Below the pieces are notes generated by a model. The model saw only the letters and a list, made by a program, of their open reading frames with translations. It searched no databases and was not told the origin of the DNA. 64,000 bases of DNA, taken from contig NW_020194552.1 in NCBI RefSeq assembly GCF_002865645.1, forward strand, positions 744,001 to 808,000, read 5' to 3'. The DNA comes from Hyaloscypha bicolor E. Taxonomy: Eukaryota > Ascomycota > Leotiomycetes > Helotiales > Hyaloscyphaceae. Shown here in pieces: positions 12,614 to 26,455 of this stretch (position 1 is the first letter of the stretch; each line of letters begins with the position of its first letter). Position numbers and translations under genes: made by a program.

Positions 12614-13766
12614 GTATTTAAAGCTTATTTTTTTTAATCTTATAAAGGATTTTAAATAAACTAATTCAGAACTATTAGTAATATAGGTACTACTAAGATA
12701 ACGGAACCTCAGAAATACAAGTAATAGACTCCAGAATAATAAAAGCAAAAAGCTTTAGAACTTTTAAAGAAATTAGATATTTATATCTTTATAAATATAT
12801 ACTAGTAATATATTAGAAATCTTTCCCAAAAACCCGAAAATTAAAGAACCTCAAATAAAGGCTATTCTTTAACTAAGTCCTAAAGTAATAGGTACCTATA
12901 AGTTAGTAACCTAACTACTATTCTTAAGCCTTATCCTATAACCTTATAAGCCTTATATATATACTAGTAATAAGACTACTAGGGAAAATATAATAAAGGA
13001 AAAATATAATAGGTTAATTTTCCAGAATACTATATAATTAGAAATTATATTAATTTCTACTAAGGCTTCTAGTAAAGCTCCTGCTAGTTTAGATTATTCT
13101 ATTAGTAACTCTTTTTAAACCGAATATCCCGTTAGTATTTCTAGAGAATTTATAAATAAGTTTATAGAAATAGAATTTTCTATTTTTATTATAAAGCTTC
13201 TAGAAACTAATAATTATATTATTACTAGAGAGTTATATAAATAGGCCAAGAAATCTAATATCTTATTCTCAGATATTAATATTATTATAAAGAATTACTA
13301 GAAAAATATCTAAAAAACTATTTTATATAAGAATATCTATAGTTATAATAAAGCTATTCTCGAGAATACTAAGCTCTATAATACTAAGCTCGAGAATAAT
13401 ATTAAATACTATATAACTATAGTAAATCGGCTTATAGTAATTCTAATTACTTCTATTTTACTTACTTTAATTACTTTAAATTTCTTTTAAAAAAATTCCG
13501 AACTATTTCTTACTTATTTCTATCTAGGATTTCCTATATCTTATATTTCTTTTAGAAATACTAGAATTACTAAGCTCTTAGATTTAATTCTCTTTATTAG
13601 AAATTATATTATCTTTAATAACTAGCTAGTTTAAATTAAGAATAAGTTATAAGAAAATACTAATTTATATTTCTTAGAGAATCTTAAGATTATCTATATT
13701 TCTAGTAAACTTACTAATAATACTTTTATTCTAACTAATTCTTATATAAATAAAGATAGTCTAAAT

Positions 13767-14040
13767 TATTATAAGTATAGTATTTAGGGCTTAGAAAATA
13801 AGATAAAAGATCTCTTATAAAAATAATTTAAAGTTAAGGAAAAGAAAACTAGAATATAAGAAACTATAAAGAAATATATATATCTTATAATATACTAGTC
13901 TCAAAGAAGCTTAGTTTTCTAAATATTTCTAGTATATTCTAAATATACTTCTCTAGTAAGATAGCTATATTATATATACCTAAGAGATATCTAGTATTTA
14001 GTAAAATATTTTAGATACTAGATATCTAGGAATTATAATA
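13767..14040 (-). repeat. 3' LTR (minus sense) of nested gypsy element
   Basis: It is the reverse complement of the outer LTR family. The pyrimidine tract at 14041-14060 just inside it is the complement of the purine tract that primes plus-strand synthesis. Confidence 0.9.
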
Positions 14041-14059
14041 TTATTTCTTTTTTTATAAT

Positions 14060-17000
14060 AAGCTTATTTCCGAGTTTTATAAAAGCTATTAATCTATTTA
14101 ATTTTATATTATATTTCTTCCTAAAATAAAACTAGTATTTCGAATATAAATATTATATATAAAAGACTAGTACTTTTATTATATAATCTAGAAGGATTTA
14201 TTATTATTTCTATATAATTCTAGATAAGTATTATTTTTTATATAATCTAGCTAGTATTATAGGTTTTATAAAAGTTCTAGTATATTAATATTATTATTAT
14301 AAAAACTTTATAAAACTAGGAAGCTATTACTTAGTACTAAAGCTAGATATTATACTAGATCTTTATTCTAACTAACTTATTAAATTTAATACTTTAGCCT
14401 ATTTCTTACTAGCTTAATTATAATAACCTATTTAATACTATATTCTTATTTACTATTATCTAGTATTAATAAGAGTAGTTCCGGGTTTATTTAATCTAAT
14501 AAAAAATTCTGGGAATCTTTTTATAGTTTTTTTATATAGAAAACTAGATATATTTTTATAGTTTCTAGTAGTTTTAGAAGAAATAAATAGCTATATTATT
14601 CTAAAATTTTAAATAGGCTCTTTATTTAGTTTTCTAGCTTCTGGCTTAAATAATCGGATTTCTAGTATTTTATAATAACTTATATTTTATTCCCGACTTT
14701 AAAATTAATTATATAATAGTACTTATTAGCTTATATTATATATTATTTCTATATTTATTTTATATAACTTTAGGTAAGTTATTATAATTTATATAATTAA
14801 TTTACTAATACTTTAGCTTTATTTCTATTTAGCTTTTCTTTAGGTAAGTTAGCTTTAATAGAGAATTTCTAGTTTAAAGAAGTATAAGGCTTATAGCCCT
14901 TTTTAGTTATAAATAGGAACTAGCTAATAGTTTTATATTAAAGAAAGGCTTATTAATAATTAATTATAATAACTCATTTATTTCAGTTATCCTAGTAATA
15001 ATTAATATATGAGTATAATCTCTAATTAAAGTACTAATTAATAATCTCTATTTATTTATCTATTTGAGAGTAATTAGCTATAGAAAGCTTGAGTTTTATA
15101 TTAATTCTCATATAGAATTCGCTTTAAAAATCGGATATAAATTAGGATTTCTAATCTAATATAATTATTTCTGAAATACTTATTTAGTATATTATATAAA
15201 GTAAAAACAGGAATACTAGCTACTTGGCTATAATTATATCTTGTACTAGAATTATAATTAGGTACTTAAATAAGTAATTTACGAATATAGTAATTATATT
15301 ATAGCCCGATTTGCTTTCTAGATAGCTCTTAAAATTTATAGTAATATATTATTAGAAATAAAGTAAATCAGGCTTCTTATCTCTAGATATATATAATCTC
15401 CTATAAATATAGTAATTACTATAGTATTAATTAATATTCTTACTTATAAATAGCTAGTAATATTACTTTTTTAATAGCTAATAAAGCTTTATATATCTAG
15501 AATATCTAGAAAGGAATTTATTATATATTTTATAAATTAGGGCAGTTTATAAAAGTAGTTCGGGAGTTATTTTATTCTCTATAATATAAAGTCTTCTATA
15601 GTATAAAAGAAGGTTATCTTATAATATTCAGATATTACTTTTGGCTTAGGCTATTATATATAGCTTCTTTAGATCCGGTAATATATAATTATTCTATAAG
15701 ATCTTATTTATAAGTTATAAACTACTATACTTAATAGGAGCTTCTAATAATACTTTTATAAGGGCTACTATAGTAAAGTCTATTAGTAAAGCTTCTAAAA
15801 GAATACCTTTTTCTAGGGAAATTATATTTCTAATAGAAATATTCTTTTCCGGAAAGTTTTTAGTATATATTTGATTTTTAGAACCAAATTTCGAATTAAA
15901 TAAGCCGATTTTATAAAGTATTACTATAAGCTATAAGTTATAAATAATCTCTGAATTAATTTTATTTTTAGGAAGAAGTACTTGAATTTATAGCTTTTCC
16001 TTAATCTGGCCCTAAGTATTTACTTTATTTTATCTTTATAATAAAGTATTTATTTACTTATTTAATTTTCTAAAATAATATATAAGCTTAAAATAATAAT
16101 AAAATAAGAGCTTAGCCTATTTGGCTTATTAAAAAGAAAGCTTTTTAGTAGTTATAAAGTATTTTAAGATATAATAATTAGAATAGACTATAAAAGAAGT
16201 ATTTTAAAAGTTCTTTAGCTTAGTTCTTTATTTCTCTAATACTTATATTATAATAAGTATTTCCTTATTATATATATTATAATTAAGCTCTATTAGAAAT
16301 ATGATTTTGGAAAAATAAGCTATAGAATATTAAAGGCCTATTTCTGGGTCTTATTAAGAAAGTAGGCTAGTAATTACTTCTTTAGATATATTTATTTCTA
16401 TTATTATAAATAGATCTAAATTATAATATTATAGAACTAGAATAAAAATTATAGCTTTCTTTAAGTAAGTAAAAGCTTCTTAATATTATTTAAACTATTT
16501 AAAGGAAATCTCCTTTTTTATAAATAAAGTAAGAGATCTAGTAATTTATTTATATTCTCTAATAAAGTATTTATAAAAGTTATAGAAGCCGAGAAAGAAC
16601 TATATATTCTTAATTATTTTTAGGAATTACTAATTATATATTACTTTGACTTTATTAGAATTTACTTTAATACTAGATATAAAGATAATAAAACCCAAGT
16701 ATTTTATATATATAACTTTAAATTCCGATTTCTTAATATTTACTTAGAGGCTAATAAGATATAAATAGTCTAGTACTTTTTATATATATTTTTTATACTT
16801 TATTAGGTTCTTTAAATAAATAAGAATATTATTAAGATATATTATATAAAAGTTATCTAGATATTTAAAGAATATATTATTTATATAGTATTAATATATA
16901 GCCGGGCTATTTATAAGGCTTTTCTAGAAAATATTATATTTATATACTTTATAATAAATATGAAATATTATTAGTTTCTAAAAGTCCGGATCTATAATTA

Positions 17001-20000
17001 TATAATAGAAAGCTTAGTAAATATCTAATTTAATATAGATCTTAGCTTTAGATAATTAATTTAAAGTCTTATTAATAAATAAAAGAAAATATTAATTCTT
17101 CTAAATAATATTATTTAAATAATAGAAATTAATATAGAAATATAAACCTTTATTTACTTTCTTTATAAAAAGAACTAGTAAAGTAAAAAGAGCCTAATTA
17201 GCTTTAATAAAGCCTTTAATTAGATTATTTTCTAAAAAATATTTGATTTCTAGAAACTTTTAAATAAACTATTACTAGAGGAATTAGTATCTAATACTTT
17301 TAGTTTCCTTTAGGCCTTTGATTTAAATCTTATAATTATATAATTTATAAAGAAAAAGAATATTAGATTTCTTTTTAGAGAAAATAGAGATATATTTCTT
17401 AAATTCCGGAAATAATATTTTTTATAGTTACTAAAGCTCTATTTCTTCCGGTTATTAATTCCCTAAATTAGGAATAGCTTTTCTTTTCTAAGCTTTAAAC
17501 TCTTTATTAATCTCGTAAATAGAGATTTAATTAATAATATTATTTTCTTTCTTAGCTATATAATTAAATACTATAGAAATAAGAATAACTAGATCTAATA
17601 TTTACTTTTTATTAAAGACTTCTTCTTATTTCTTTAGCTTTTATTTAGGTATTATATTTTAATTAGGCTATAGAAGCTTTTTTTCTATAATCTTATATAA
17701 TTCTTTCTAACTAGTCTAAAAGAAGAAAAATTACTTAAAAATAGAAGGTTTCCAGAAATAGCTTATAATAGAATCTTATTAATTAATATCTTTTTAATAC
17801 TTTTTATTAGGTTATTTCTCTAGCTATTACTAAGAAATACTAATAATATAACTGAATTATATAGATTTAGGCTTATTCTTTAGCTATATAAGCTTATATT
17901 TTCTATAATTAACTAGAATATTAATATATATTACTTATTTTCTATTAAGAATAATATTATAATCTTTAAGGTTTAGAATAATTATAAATATATTAATATT
18001 TTATTTATTAATTAGAAATAAGACTTCTATATATTTCTTAGTAAACTTAGCTAGCTTTCTATTAAAATTATATATAGTATAAAATAAGAAAAGAAGTTAT
18101 AATTCTATTTCTAAGAATTATTCTATAAGCTAAGTAAGCTTTATATTAATAAAAGTATAACTATTAGCTCTAGTATTAATAAGAAAAAAGACTTAATTCC
18201 TAATTTATTTATATTAATAATATAGAATATTATAAGAGTATTTCCTTTTATTAGATAAGTTAAGTTAATTTCTACTAAATTCATATTATAAGTTCCTAAA
18301 ATAAAGACTTTCTTTAGAAATATTTATTTCCCGGTTTTATACTAGAATTAGAACTTAAATTCTTTAAATACTTTACTAGAATAGTATATTCTAGTAAAAT
18401 AAGAACTAAGCCTGACTTAATTCTAGAAAGAGCTATCTTGATTTCTTTATTATATAGAACCGGATAATATCTAATATAATAGTTAAACTTATTATAATTA
18501 AAATATTTAATAGTTAAAAGATCTTTAGTTTTTATAAGATATTACTTATATTTATAAGGGAGTATATACTTAATAAAAGTAGTTAATATAGGCTCTTTAG
18601 GCTCTTTTTTTAGAAATATATAGAAATATAATACTAGAAATAACTTTAGCTAAAATAGCTTCTATTTTTTTATATTTCTAAGTTTTTTTATATATAGCCT
18701 TAATTTACTAATTATTAGTAATATAGTACTAAATAAAATAAATAGTATTAATAAAAGAATTATTATAGTATATATATACTAATTCCTAGAGCTTTAATAA
18801 GAGCTTTTTATTTAGTTTATACTTAATATCTTAAAGACTAATACTATCTTCTATAAATAGTTATAAAAAGAGAATATAGAATTCCTAAAATACTTAACTA
18901 AAATATATTTAAAGCTTACTAAAGTTATAATAAGTATTCTATATCTTATTAGAATTAGAATATAGCTTCTTTAGGTAAAAGTAAAACTTTAAGAGCTAAT
19001 AGTACTAATTTGAATTATTTTTATTTATATGAGAATTAGTTAGAATAAGAGTATTACTAGTAAGTTTACTAGAAATATAAATAATCTTAAGATTCTTTAA
19101 GAAATATAAATTAATATTTCCTTATAACTTATTCTTAATCTGAACTAGCTAATTATTAAAGATAATATAATCTCTAGTAAAGAAAGTTAGATCTAGAGGC
19201 TTAATAACTCTAGTATCTCTAAAGGAAATATAAGATATAGGGAATTCTAGATAGAAATAAATAGGAAATAGTTCGGAATTCTTTTAAAAGAAGTTTAAAA
19301 TAGCTAGAGTAAATAGAATAGAAATAGTTAGAGCTATTATAAGCTAATTTACTATAGCTATATAATATTTAATATTATCCTCGAGTTTAGTATTATAAAA
19401 CTTAGTATTCTCGAGAATAGCTTTATTATAACTATAGATATTCTTATATAAAATAGCTCTTTAGATATTTTCCTAGTAGTTTTTTATAATAATATTAATA
19501 TTTAAAAACAAGATATTAGGTTTCTTGGCTTATTTATATAACTTTCCGGTAATAATATAGTTACTAGTTTCTAGAAGCTTTATAATAAAAGTAAAGAGTT
19601 CTATTTTTATAGACTTATTTATAAATTCTCTAGGAATACTAATAGAATATTCGGTTCGGGAAAGGCTACTAATAGAATAACCTAAACTAGTAGGAATTTT
19701 ACCGGAAGCCTTAGTAAAAGTTAATATAGTTCCTAATTATATAATATTCTAGGAAATTAATTTATTATACTTTTCCTTTACTATATTCTTTCTAGTAGTT
19801 TTATTACTAGTATATATATAAGGCCTATAAGATTATAAAATAGGGCTTAAGATTAATAGTTAGGTTACTAGCCTATATATATCTATTACTTTAGGACTTA
19901 ATTAAAAAGTAGTCTTTATTTGAGATTCTATAATTTTCGGGTTTTTGGAAAGAGTTTCTAATATATTACTAGTATATATTTATAAAAATATAAATACCTG

Positions 20001-20150
20001 ATTCCTCTAAGAATTCTAAAGCTTTTTGCTTTTATTATTCTAGAATCTATTACTTGTATTTCTAAGGTTATTTTAGTAATATCTATATTACTAATAGTTC
20101 TAAATTAGTATATTTAAAATTCTCTATAAAATTAAAGGAAATAAGCTTTA
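14060..20150 (-). pseudogene. gag-pol relic of the nested gypsy element
   Basis: Minus-strand frames parallel those of the outer copy: gag from about 20.1 kb, and pol down to about 14.1 kb. The clearest landmark is the RT block reading YLDNFYIIYLNNILIYL at about 16,826-16,900. It is closely related to the outer copy but carries its own set of RIP-type stops. No translatable frame remains. Confidence 0.75.
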
Positions 20151-20155
20151 AATAC

Positions 20156-20425
20156 TATTACAAGTATAGTATTTAGGGCTTAAAAAGTAAGATAAAAGAT
20201 TTCTTATAAAAGTAATTCAAAGTTAAAAAAAGGAAAACTAGAATATAGAAGGCTATAAAGAAATATATCTTATAATATACTAGTTTTAAAAAAGCTTAGC
20301 TTTTTAAATATTTCTAATATATTTCAAATATATTTTTCTAGTAAGGCAGCCGTATTATATATATTTAGGAGGCATTTAGTATCTAGTAAGATATCTCAAA
20401 TACCGGATATCTGAGAATTATAATA
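20156..20425 (-). repeat. 5' LTR (minus sense) of nested gypsy element
   Basis: It matches the other three LTRs, with the CCGGATATCTGAG block near its right edge, and is followed directly by the TAAAT duplication. Confidence 0.9.
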
Positions 20426-21179
20426 TAAATTAGTATTATTAGCTTTTAGAATTCTATTTCTATTTAAAGAAGCTATTTTCTAATTCTAATAAGATATAAA
20501 ATACTTGCTATAACTTTAGTAAGCTTTAAATATATTCTAGTTAAATATTTTAGAAGTTCTATATTCTCTTCTTATAACTATTTATAGAAGGTAATATTAG
20601 TTTTTAAGATATTAAATATAAACTAAATAAGAAGCTCTTATTAAAGCTCTAGGAATTAGTATATATATATTATAATAATTCTTCTATTAATACTACTTAC
20701 TTTCCTTAGTATTATATTACTAATAATTAATAAATTAAGGCTATATATAAGAAAACTAAAAAGTATAAGAAAGTAAGAACTATTCTAGCCAAGTTTACTT
20801 CTAGTATTATATTTTTTTATATTTCTAAAAAATATATTTTTAAGAAAAAGCCTAAAAAGCCTATATTTACTACTTTTATTAAATATATATTCTTTTATAA
20901 ATATAAGTAATATTCTATAAAAACCGAAAATCTCTTAATTATTAAGTACTTTAATTATAATAAGTTTGGCTACTATATTAAATACTATCCGGTTCTATAT
21001 AATAAAGAAACTAAAGTAGCTCTATCTAGAATTAAACCGGGCTTAGTTCTTATTTTACTAAAGTATACTATTTTAGTAAAGTATTTAGAGAATTCGAGCT
21101 CTAATTTTAGTATAAAACCGGGAAATAAGTATTTCTAAAAAAAGTCTCTATTTTAAGGGCTTATAATATAAATTTAGTA

Positions 21180-24100
21180 AAGATTAATTTAATTTGTCTA
21201 ATAAGAGAAAATACTCTTATAATATTCTATATTATTAATATAAATAAATTAGGAATTAAGTTTTCTTCTCTTATTAATACTAGAGCTAATAGTTATACTT
21301 TTATTAATATAAAGCTTATTTAGCTTATAGAATAATTCTTAGAAATAGAACTATAACTTCTTTTCTTATTTTATACTATATATAGTTTTAATAAAAAGCT
21401 AGCTAAATTTATTAAGAAATATATAGAAGTCTTATTTCTAATTAATAAATAAAGTATTAATATATTTATAATTATTTTAAATTTTAGAAATTATAATATT
21501 ATTTTTAATAGAAAATAAATAATATATATTAATATTCTAGTTAATTATAAAAGATATAGGCTTATATAACTAAAGAATAAGCCTAAATCTATATAATTTA
21601 GTTATATTATTAGTATTTTATAATAATAACTAAAGAAGTAATCTAATAAGAAATATTAAAAGAATATTAATTAATAAGATTTTATTATAAGCTATTTTTA
21701 GAAATCTTTTATTTTAAAATAGTTTTTTTTCTTTTAAACTAATTAGAGGAAATTATATAAGACTATAGAAAAGAAGCTTCTATAGCCTAATTAAGATATA
21801 ATACCTAAATAAAAGCTAAAGAAATAAGAAGAAGTCCTTAATAAAAACAAATATTAGATCTAGCTATTTTTATTTCTATAGTATTTAATTATATAGCTAA
21901 AAAAGAAAATAATATTATTAGTTAAATCTTTATTTATAAAATTAATAAAAAGCTTAAAGCTTAGAAAAAAGAAGCTATTTCTGGCCTAGAGAATTAATAA
22001 TTAGAAGAAATAGAGCTTTAGTAGCTATAGAGAATATTATTTCTGGAACTTAAGAAATATATCTTTATTTTCTCTAAAAAGAAATCTAATACTCTTTTTT
22101 CTTATAGATTATATAATTATAAGATTTAGATTAAAGGCCTAAAAAAACCGAGAGTATTAGATATTAATTTCTTTAGTAATAATTTATTTAAGAGTTTCTA
22201 GAAATTAAATATTTCTTAGAAAATAATCTAGCTAAAGGCTTTATTAAAGCTAATTAGGCTCTTTTTACTTTACTAGTTCTTTTTATAAAGAAAGTAAATA
22301 AAGGTTTATATTTCTATATTAATTTCTATTATCTAAATAATATTATTTAGAAGAATTAATATCTTTTTTTTACTTATTAATAAGACTTTAAATTAATTAT
22401 CTAAAGCTAAGATTTATATTAAATTAGATATTTATTAAGCTTTTTATTATATAGTTATAAATTCGAACTCTTAGGAGCTAATAATATTTTATATTTATTA
22501 TAAAGTATATAAATATAATATTTTCTAAAAAGGCCTTATAAATAGCCTGGCTATATATTAATATTATATAAATAATATATTTTTTGAGTATTTAAATGAC
22601 TTTTATATAATATACCTTAATAATATTCTTATTTATTTAAAAAATCTAGTAAAATATAAATAGTATATATAAAAGGTAATAAACTATCTATATTTTACTA
22701 GCCTCTAAATAAATATTAAGAAATCGGAATTTAAAGTTATATATATAAAATATTTAAATTTTATATTTCTATATCTAGTATTAAAATAGATTTTAATAAA
22801 GTTAAAGTAATATATAATTAGTAATTCCCGAAAATAATTAAGAATATATAGTTCTTTCTTAGCTTTTATAACTTTTATAAATATTTTATTAGAGAATATA
22901 AACGAATTACTAAATTATTTATCTTATTTATAAAAAAGGAAATTTCTTTTAAATAATCCGAGTAATATTAAGAAGCTTTTACTTACCTAAAAAAAGCTAT
23001 AATTTCTATTCTAGTTCTATAATACTATAATTTAGATCTGCTTATAATAGTAGAAATAAATATATCTAAAAAAATAATTACTAGCTTACTTTTTTAATAA
23101 GATTTAGAAATAGGCCTTTAGTATCCTATAGCTTATTTTTTTAAAATCATATTTCTAATAAAGCTTAATTATAATATATATAATAAGGAAATACTTACTA
23201 TAATATAAGTATTAGAGAAATAGAAAGCTAAGCTAGAGGGCCTTTAGGATATTTCCTTTAAGATCTATTCTAATTATTATATCTTAGAGTACTTTATAAT
23301 TACTAAAAAGCTTTCTTTTTAATAAGCTAGATAGGCTAAGCTCTTATTTTATTATTATTTTAAGCTTATATATTATTCTGGAAAATTAAATAAGTAAATA
23401 AATATTTTATTATAAATATAAGATAAAATAGATACTTAGGACTAGATTAAGAAAAAGCTATAAACCCAAATACTTCTTTATAAAAATAAGATTAATCTAG
23501 AGATTATTTATAACTTATAGCTTATAATAATATTCTATAAAGTCGGTTTATTTAATTCGAAATTCGGTTCTAAAAACCAAATATATACTAAAGACTTTTC
23601 GGAAGAAAATATCTTTATTAGAGATATAATTCCCCTAGAAAAAGATATTTTCTTAGAAGCTTTACTAGTAAACTCTATTATAGTAGCCTCTATAAAAGTA
23701 TTATTAGAAGCTTTTACCGAGTATAGTAGTTTATAACTTATAGATAGGATCTTATAGAATAATTATATATTACTAGATCTAGAGAAGCTATATATAATAG
23801 CTCAAGCCAAAAATAATATCTGGATATTATAAGATAGCTTTCTTTTATATTATAAAAGACTTTATATTATAAAGAATAAAATAACTTCTAAATTACTTTT
23901 ATAAATTATTCTAATTTATAAAATATATAATAAATTCCCTTCTAGATATCCTAGATATATAAAGCTCTATTAGCTATTAAAAAAGTAATATTACTAGCTA
24001 TTTATAAGTAAGGATATTAATTAATACTATAGTAATTACTATATTTATAAGAGATTATATATATTTAGAAATAAGAAGCCTTGTTTGCTTTATTTCTTTC

Positions 24101-25430
24101 TAGTTTCTAATTATCTCTAGTAATATATTATTATAAACTTTAAAAGCTATCTAGAAAGCAAATCGGGCTATAATATAATTATTATATTTATAAATTACTT
24201 ATCTAAATACCTAATTATAATTCTAGTATAAGATATAATTATAGCCAAATAGCTAGTATTTCTATTTTTATTTTATATAATATATTAAGTAGGTATTTCA
24301 GAAATAATTATATTAGATTAGAGACCCTAATTTATATCTGATTTTTAAAGCGAATTTTATATAAGAATTAGTATAAAGCTTAAGCTCTTTATAGCTAATT
24401 ATCCCTAAATAAATAAATAAATAAAGATTATTAATTAGTATTTTAATTAGAGATTATATCCGTATATTAATTATAATTAGAATAACTAGGATAAATAGGT
24501 TATTATAATTAATTATTAATAAGCTTTTTTTTAGTATTAAACTATTAGCTAGTTCTTATTTATAACTAAAAAAGGCTATAAGCCTTATATTTCTCTGAAC
24601 TAGAACTTCCCTATTAAAGCTAACTTATCTAAGAAGAAGTTAAATAGAAATAAAGCTAAAGTATTAGTAAATTAATTATATAAATTATAATAACTTGCCT
24701 AAAGCTATATAGAATAAGTATAGAAATAATATATAATATAAGCTAATAAGTATTATTATCTAATTAATTTTAAAGTCGGGAATAAAGTATAAGTTATTAT
24801 AAAGTACTAGAAATCTAATTATTTAAGCTAGAAGCTAGAAAACTAAATAGAAAGCCTATTTGAGATTCTAGAATAATATAGCTATTTGTTTCTCCTAAAA
24901 CTACCGGAAACTATAAAGATATATCTAGTTTTTTATATAAAGAAGCTATAAAAAGACTTCTAGAATTCTTTACTAAATTAAGTAAATCCGGAACTATTCC
25001 TATTAATACTAGAGAATAGTAAATAAGAGTATAGTATTAAATAAGTTATTATAGTTAAGCTAGTAAGAAATAGGCTAAAGTATAGAATTTAGTAAGTTAG
25101 TTAAAATAAAGATCTAGTATAATATCTAGCTTTAGTACTAAGTAATAGCTCTCTGGTTTTATAAAGTTTCTATAATAATAATATTAATATACTAAGACTT
25201 TTATAAAACCTGTAATACTAGCTAGATTATATAAAAAATAATACTTATCTAGAATTATATGAAAATAATAATAAATTCTTCTAGATTATATAGTAAAGAT
25301 ACTAGCCTTTTATATATAACTTTTATATCCGAGATACTAGTTTTATTTTAGGGAGAAGTATAATACGAAATTAAATGAATTAATGGCTTTTATAAAGCTC
25401 GAGGATAAGCTTATTATAAAAGAGGAAGTA
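21180..25430 (+). pseudogene. pol region of the outer gypsy element (protease, RT, RNase H, integrase, chromodomain-like tail)
   Basis: In order there is a protease-like segment (LINTRANSYTFINI, about 21,255, with Asp-Ser-Gly altered), then reverse transcriptase with KAKIYIKLDIY and YLNNILIYL (about 22,595-22,640). RNase H follows at about 22.9-23.5 kb and integrase from about 23.9 kb. The C-terminal stretch near 25.0 kb reads YSIK-VIIVKLVRNRLKYRI, resembling the chromodomain-type tail of fungal chromoviruses. The YLDD catalytic Asp codons read Asn, as RIP would produce. Confidence 0.8.
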
Positions 25431-25431
25431 A

Positions 25432-25705
25432 TATTATAATTTCCAGATACCCGGTATCTGAGATACCTTACTAGATATTAGATATCTCCTAGGCATATAT
25501 AATATGGCCGCCTTACTAGGGAAATATACTTGGAATATACTAGAGATATTTAGAAGGCTAAGCCTCTTCGGGACTAGTATATTATAAGGTATATATATTT
25601 CCTCGCAGCCTCTTATATTCTAGTTTTCTCTTTCTTAGCTTTAAATTATTTTTATAAGAGATCTTCTATTTTGCTTTCTAAGCCCTAAATGCCATACCTA
25701 TAATA
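25432..25705 (+). repeat. 3' LTR of outer gypsy element
   Basis: It is the same length as the 5' LTR and differs from it mainly by C/T and G/A changes. It is followed by the AAGCC duplication and then by the resumed mariner transposase frame. Confidence 0.9.
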
Positions 25706-25710
25706 AAGCC

Positions 25711-26190
25711 TAAAGTATAAAGAAGAATTAGATAGATATTTTAGGAAGAAATTTCAGGGTATTTTAGGAAAGAACCTAGTATATTTTAAGAGAAGAGATA
25801 AAATATAATTAATTTACGAAGCTATTATAAGTATATTATACCTATAATAATAGATTATATAAATAAAGAGGACTTAATTTTTATATAAGATAATATTAGA
25901 AAATATATAGCTAGAAATACTTTGGCTTTTATATAAGAATATAGCCTAATTCCTATCTTTTAGCCTACTTTTTTATCTAATCTTAATCTAATTAAGACTT
26001 TATAGAATTATATTAAGAATATTATTAAGTAAAAAGACCCTAAAATTTATAGGTTTTATTTATAGCTTAGGGTAGCTATAATTAAAGCATGGAACTTAAT
26101 TATAGAAAAGGAAATTAGAGCTTTAATTAGAATAATATATAATAGATATTAAGCTATAATTAATACTAATAAATAATATTAAGGTAAGTA
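25711..26190 (+). pseudogene. Tc1/mariner transposase, DDE half (relic)
   Basis: The frame reads IIIDYINKEDLIFI-DNIRKYIARNTLAF, then PIF-PTFLSNLNLIKTL-NYIKNII. These correspond to the QDNA(R/P)xH and WPxxSPDLNPIExLW blocks of DDE_3/Tc1 transposases. The second Asp and the Glu have been changed in the RIP direction (PDLNPIE now reads SNLNLIK). The N-terminal half lies beyond the hAT and gypsy insertions, at about 6,470-6,582 and 12,291-12,334. The gene is dead. Confidence 0.8.
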
Positions 26191-26455
26191 ATAATATAAA
26201 CTATAATTTGAAACTATAGTTTAGATTTAGTAAACTAAACTAGTAAGAAAAGGCTTAAACTATAATCTAATTATAGTCTAATAACGGTTTAATATAGTTT
26301 AGTATAGTTTATATATAAATTTTATAGTTTATAAAAGGGTTTTTAAACTATGGCTTGGATATCCTATACTAAACTATATTGAGATATATCGAGGCTAGAC
26401 TAAACCGCTAAACTATAGTTTAGACTAGACTAAAGTCAAACTATTACCTATACTA
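26186..26455. repeat. Cluster of AAACTATAGTTTA palindromes, possible MITE
   Basis: Several copies of AAACTATAGTTTA or half-sites (AAACTATA) occur within 270 bp. The edges are weakly inverted (AAGGTAA... at left, ...TTACCTATA at right), suggesting a small miniature element inserted near the 3' end of the mariner. No convincing target duplication was found. Confidence 0.45.

Larger units (their letters stand above)
13767..20425 (-). mobile_element. Ty3/gypsy LTR retrotransposon (nested inverted copy of the same family)
   Basis: LTRs at 13767-14040 (274 bp) and 20156-20425 (270 bp) are reverse complements of the outer LTRs. The perfect 5-bp target duplication TAAAT lies at 13762-13766 and 20426-20430. 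The total of 6,659 bp equals the outer element once the insertion is removed, so both are full-length copies of one family. The minus-strand RT motif, again YLNN-type, is at about 16,826-16,900. It landed inside the outer gag. All domains carry RIP-type stops. Confidence 0.92.
12640..21180 (+). pseudogene. gag region of the outer gypsy element, split by the nested copy
   Basis: The gag frame starts after the 5' LTR, is broken at 13,766 by the nested element, and resumes at 20,426 (after one TAAAT duplication). Near 20,948-20,990 the frame reads YFNYNKFGYYIKYYP, the RIP-altered form of a CCHC zinc knuckle in which Cys codons have become Tyr. That change needs only G-to-A transitions. Stops occur throughout, so this is a relic. 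Confidence 0.7.
12340..25705 (+). mobile_element. Ty3/gypsy LTR retrotransposon (outer copy)
   Basis: Identical-length 274-bp LTRs lie at 12340-12613 and 25432-25705. The 5-bp target duplication AAGCC is perfect at 12335-12339 and 25706-25710. A purine tract (AAAAGAGGAAGTAA) precedes the 3' LTR. The LTR termini now read TA...TA, consistent with RIP of TG...CA. Removing the nested copy and its duplication leaves about 6.7 kb. The element interrupts the mariner transposase frame. It is coding-dead in every domain. Confidence 0.92.
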
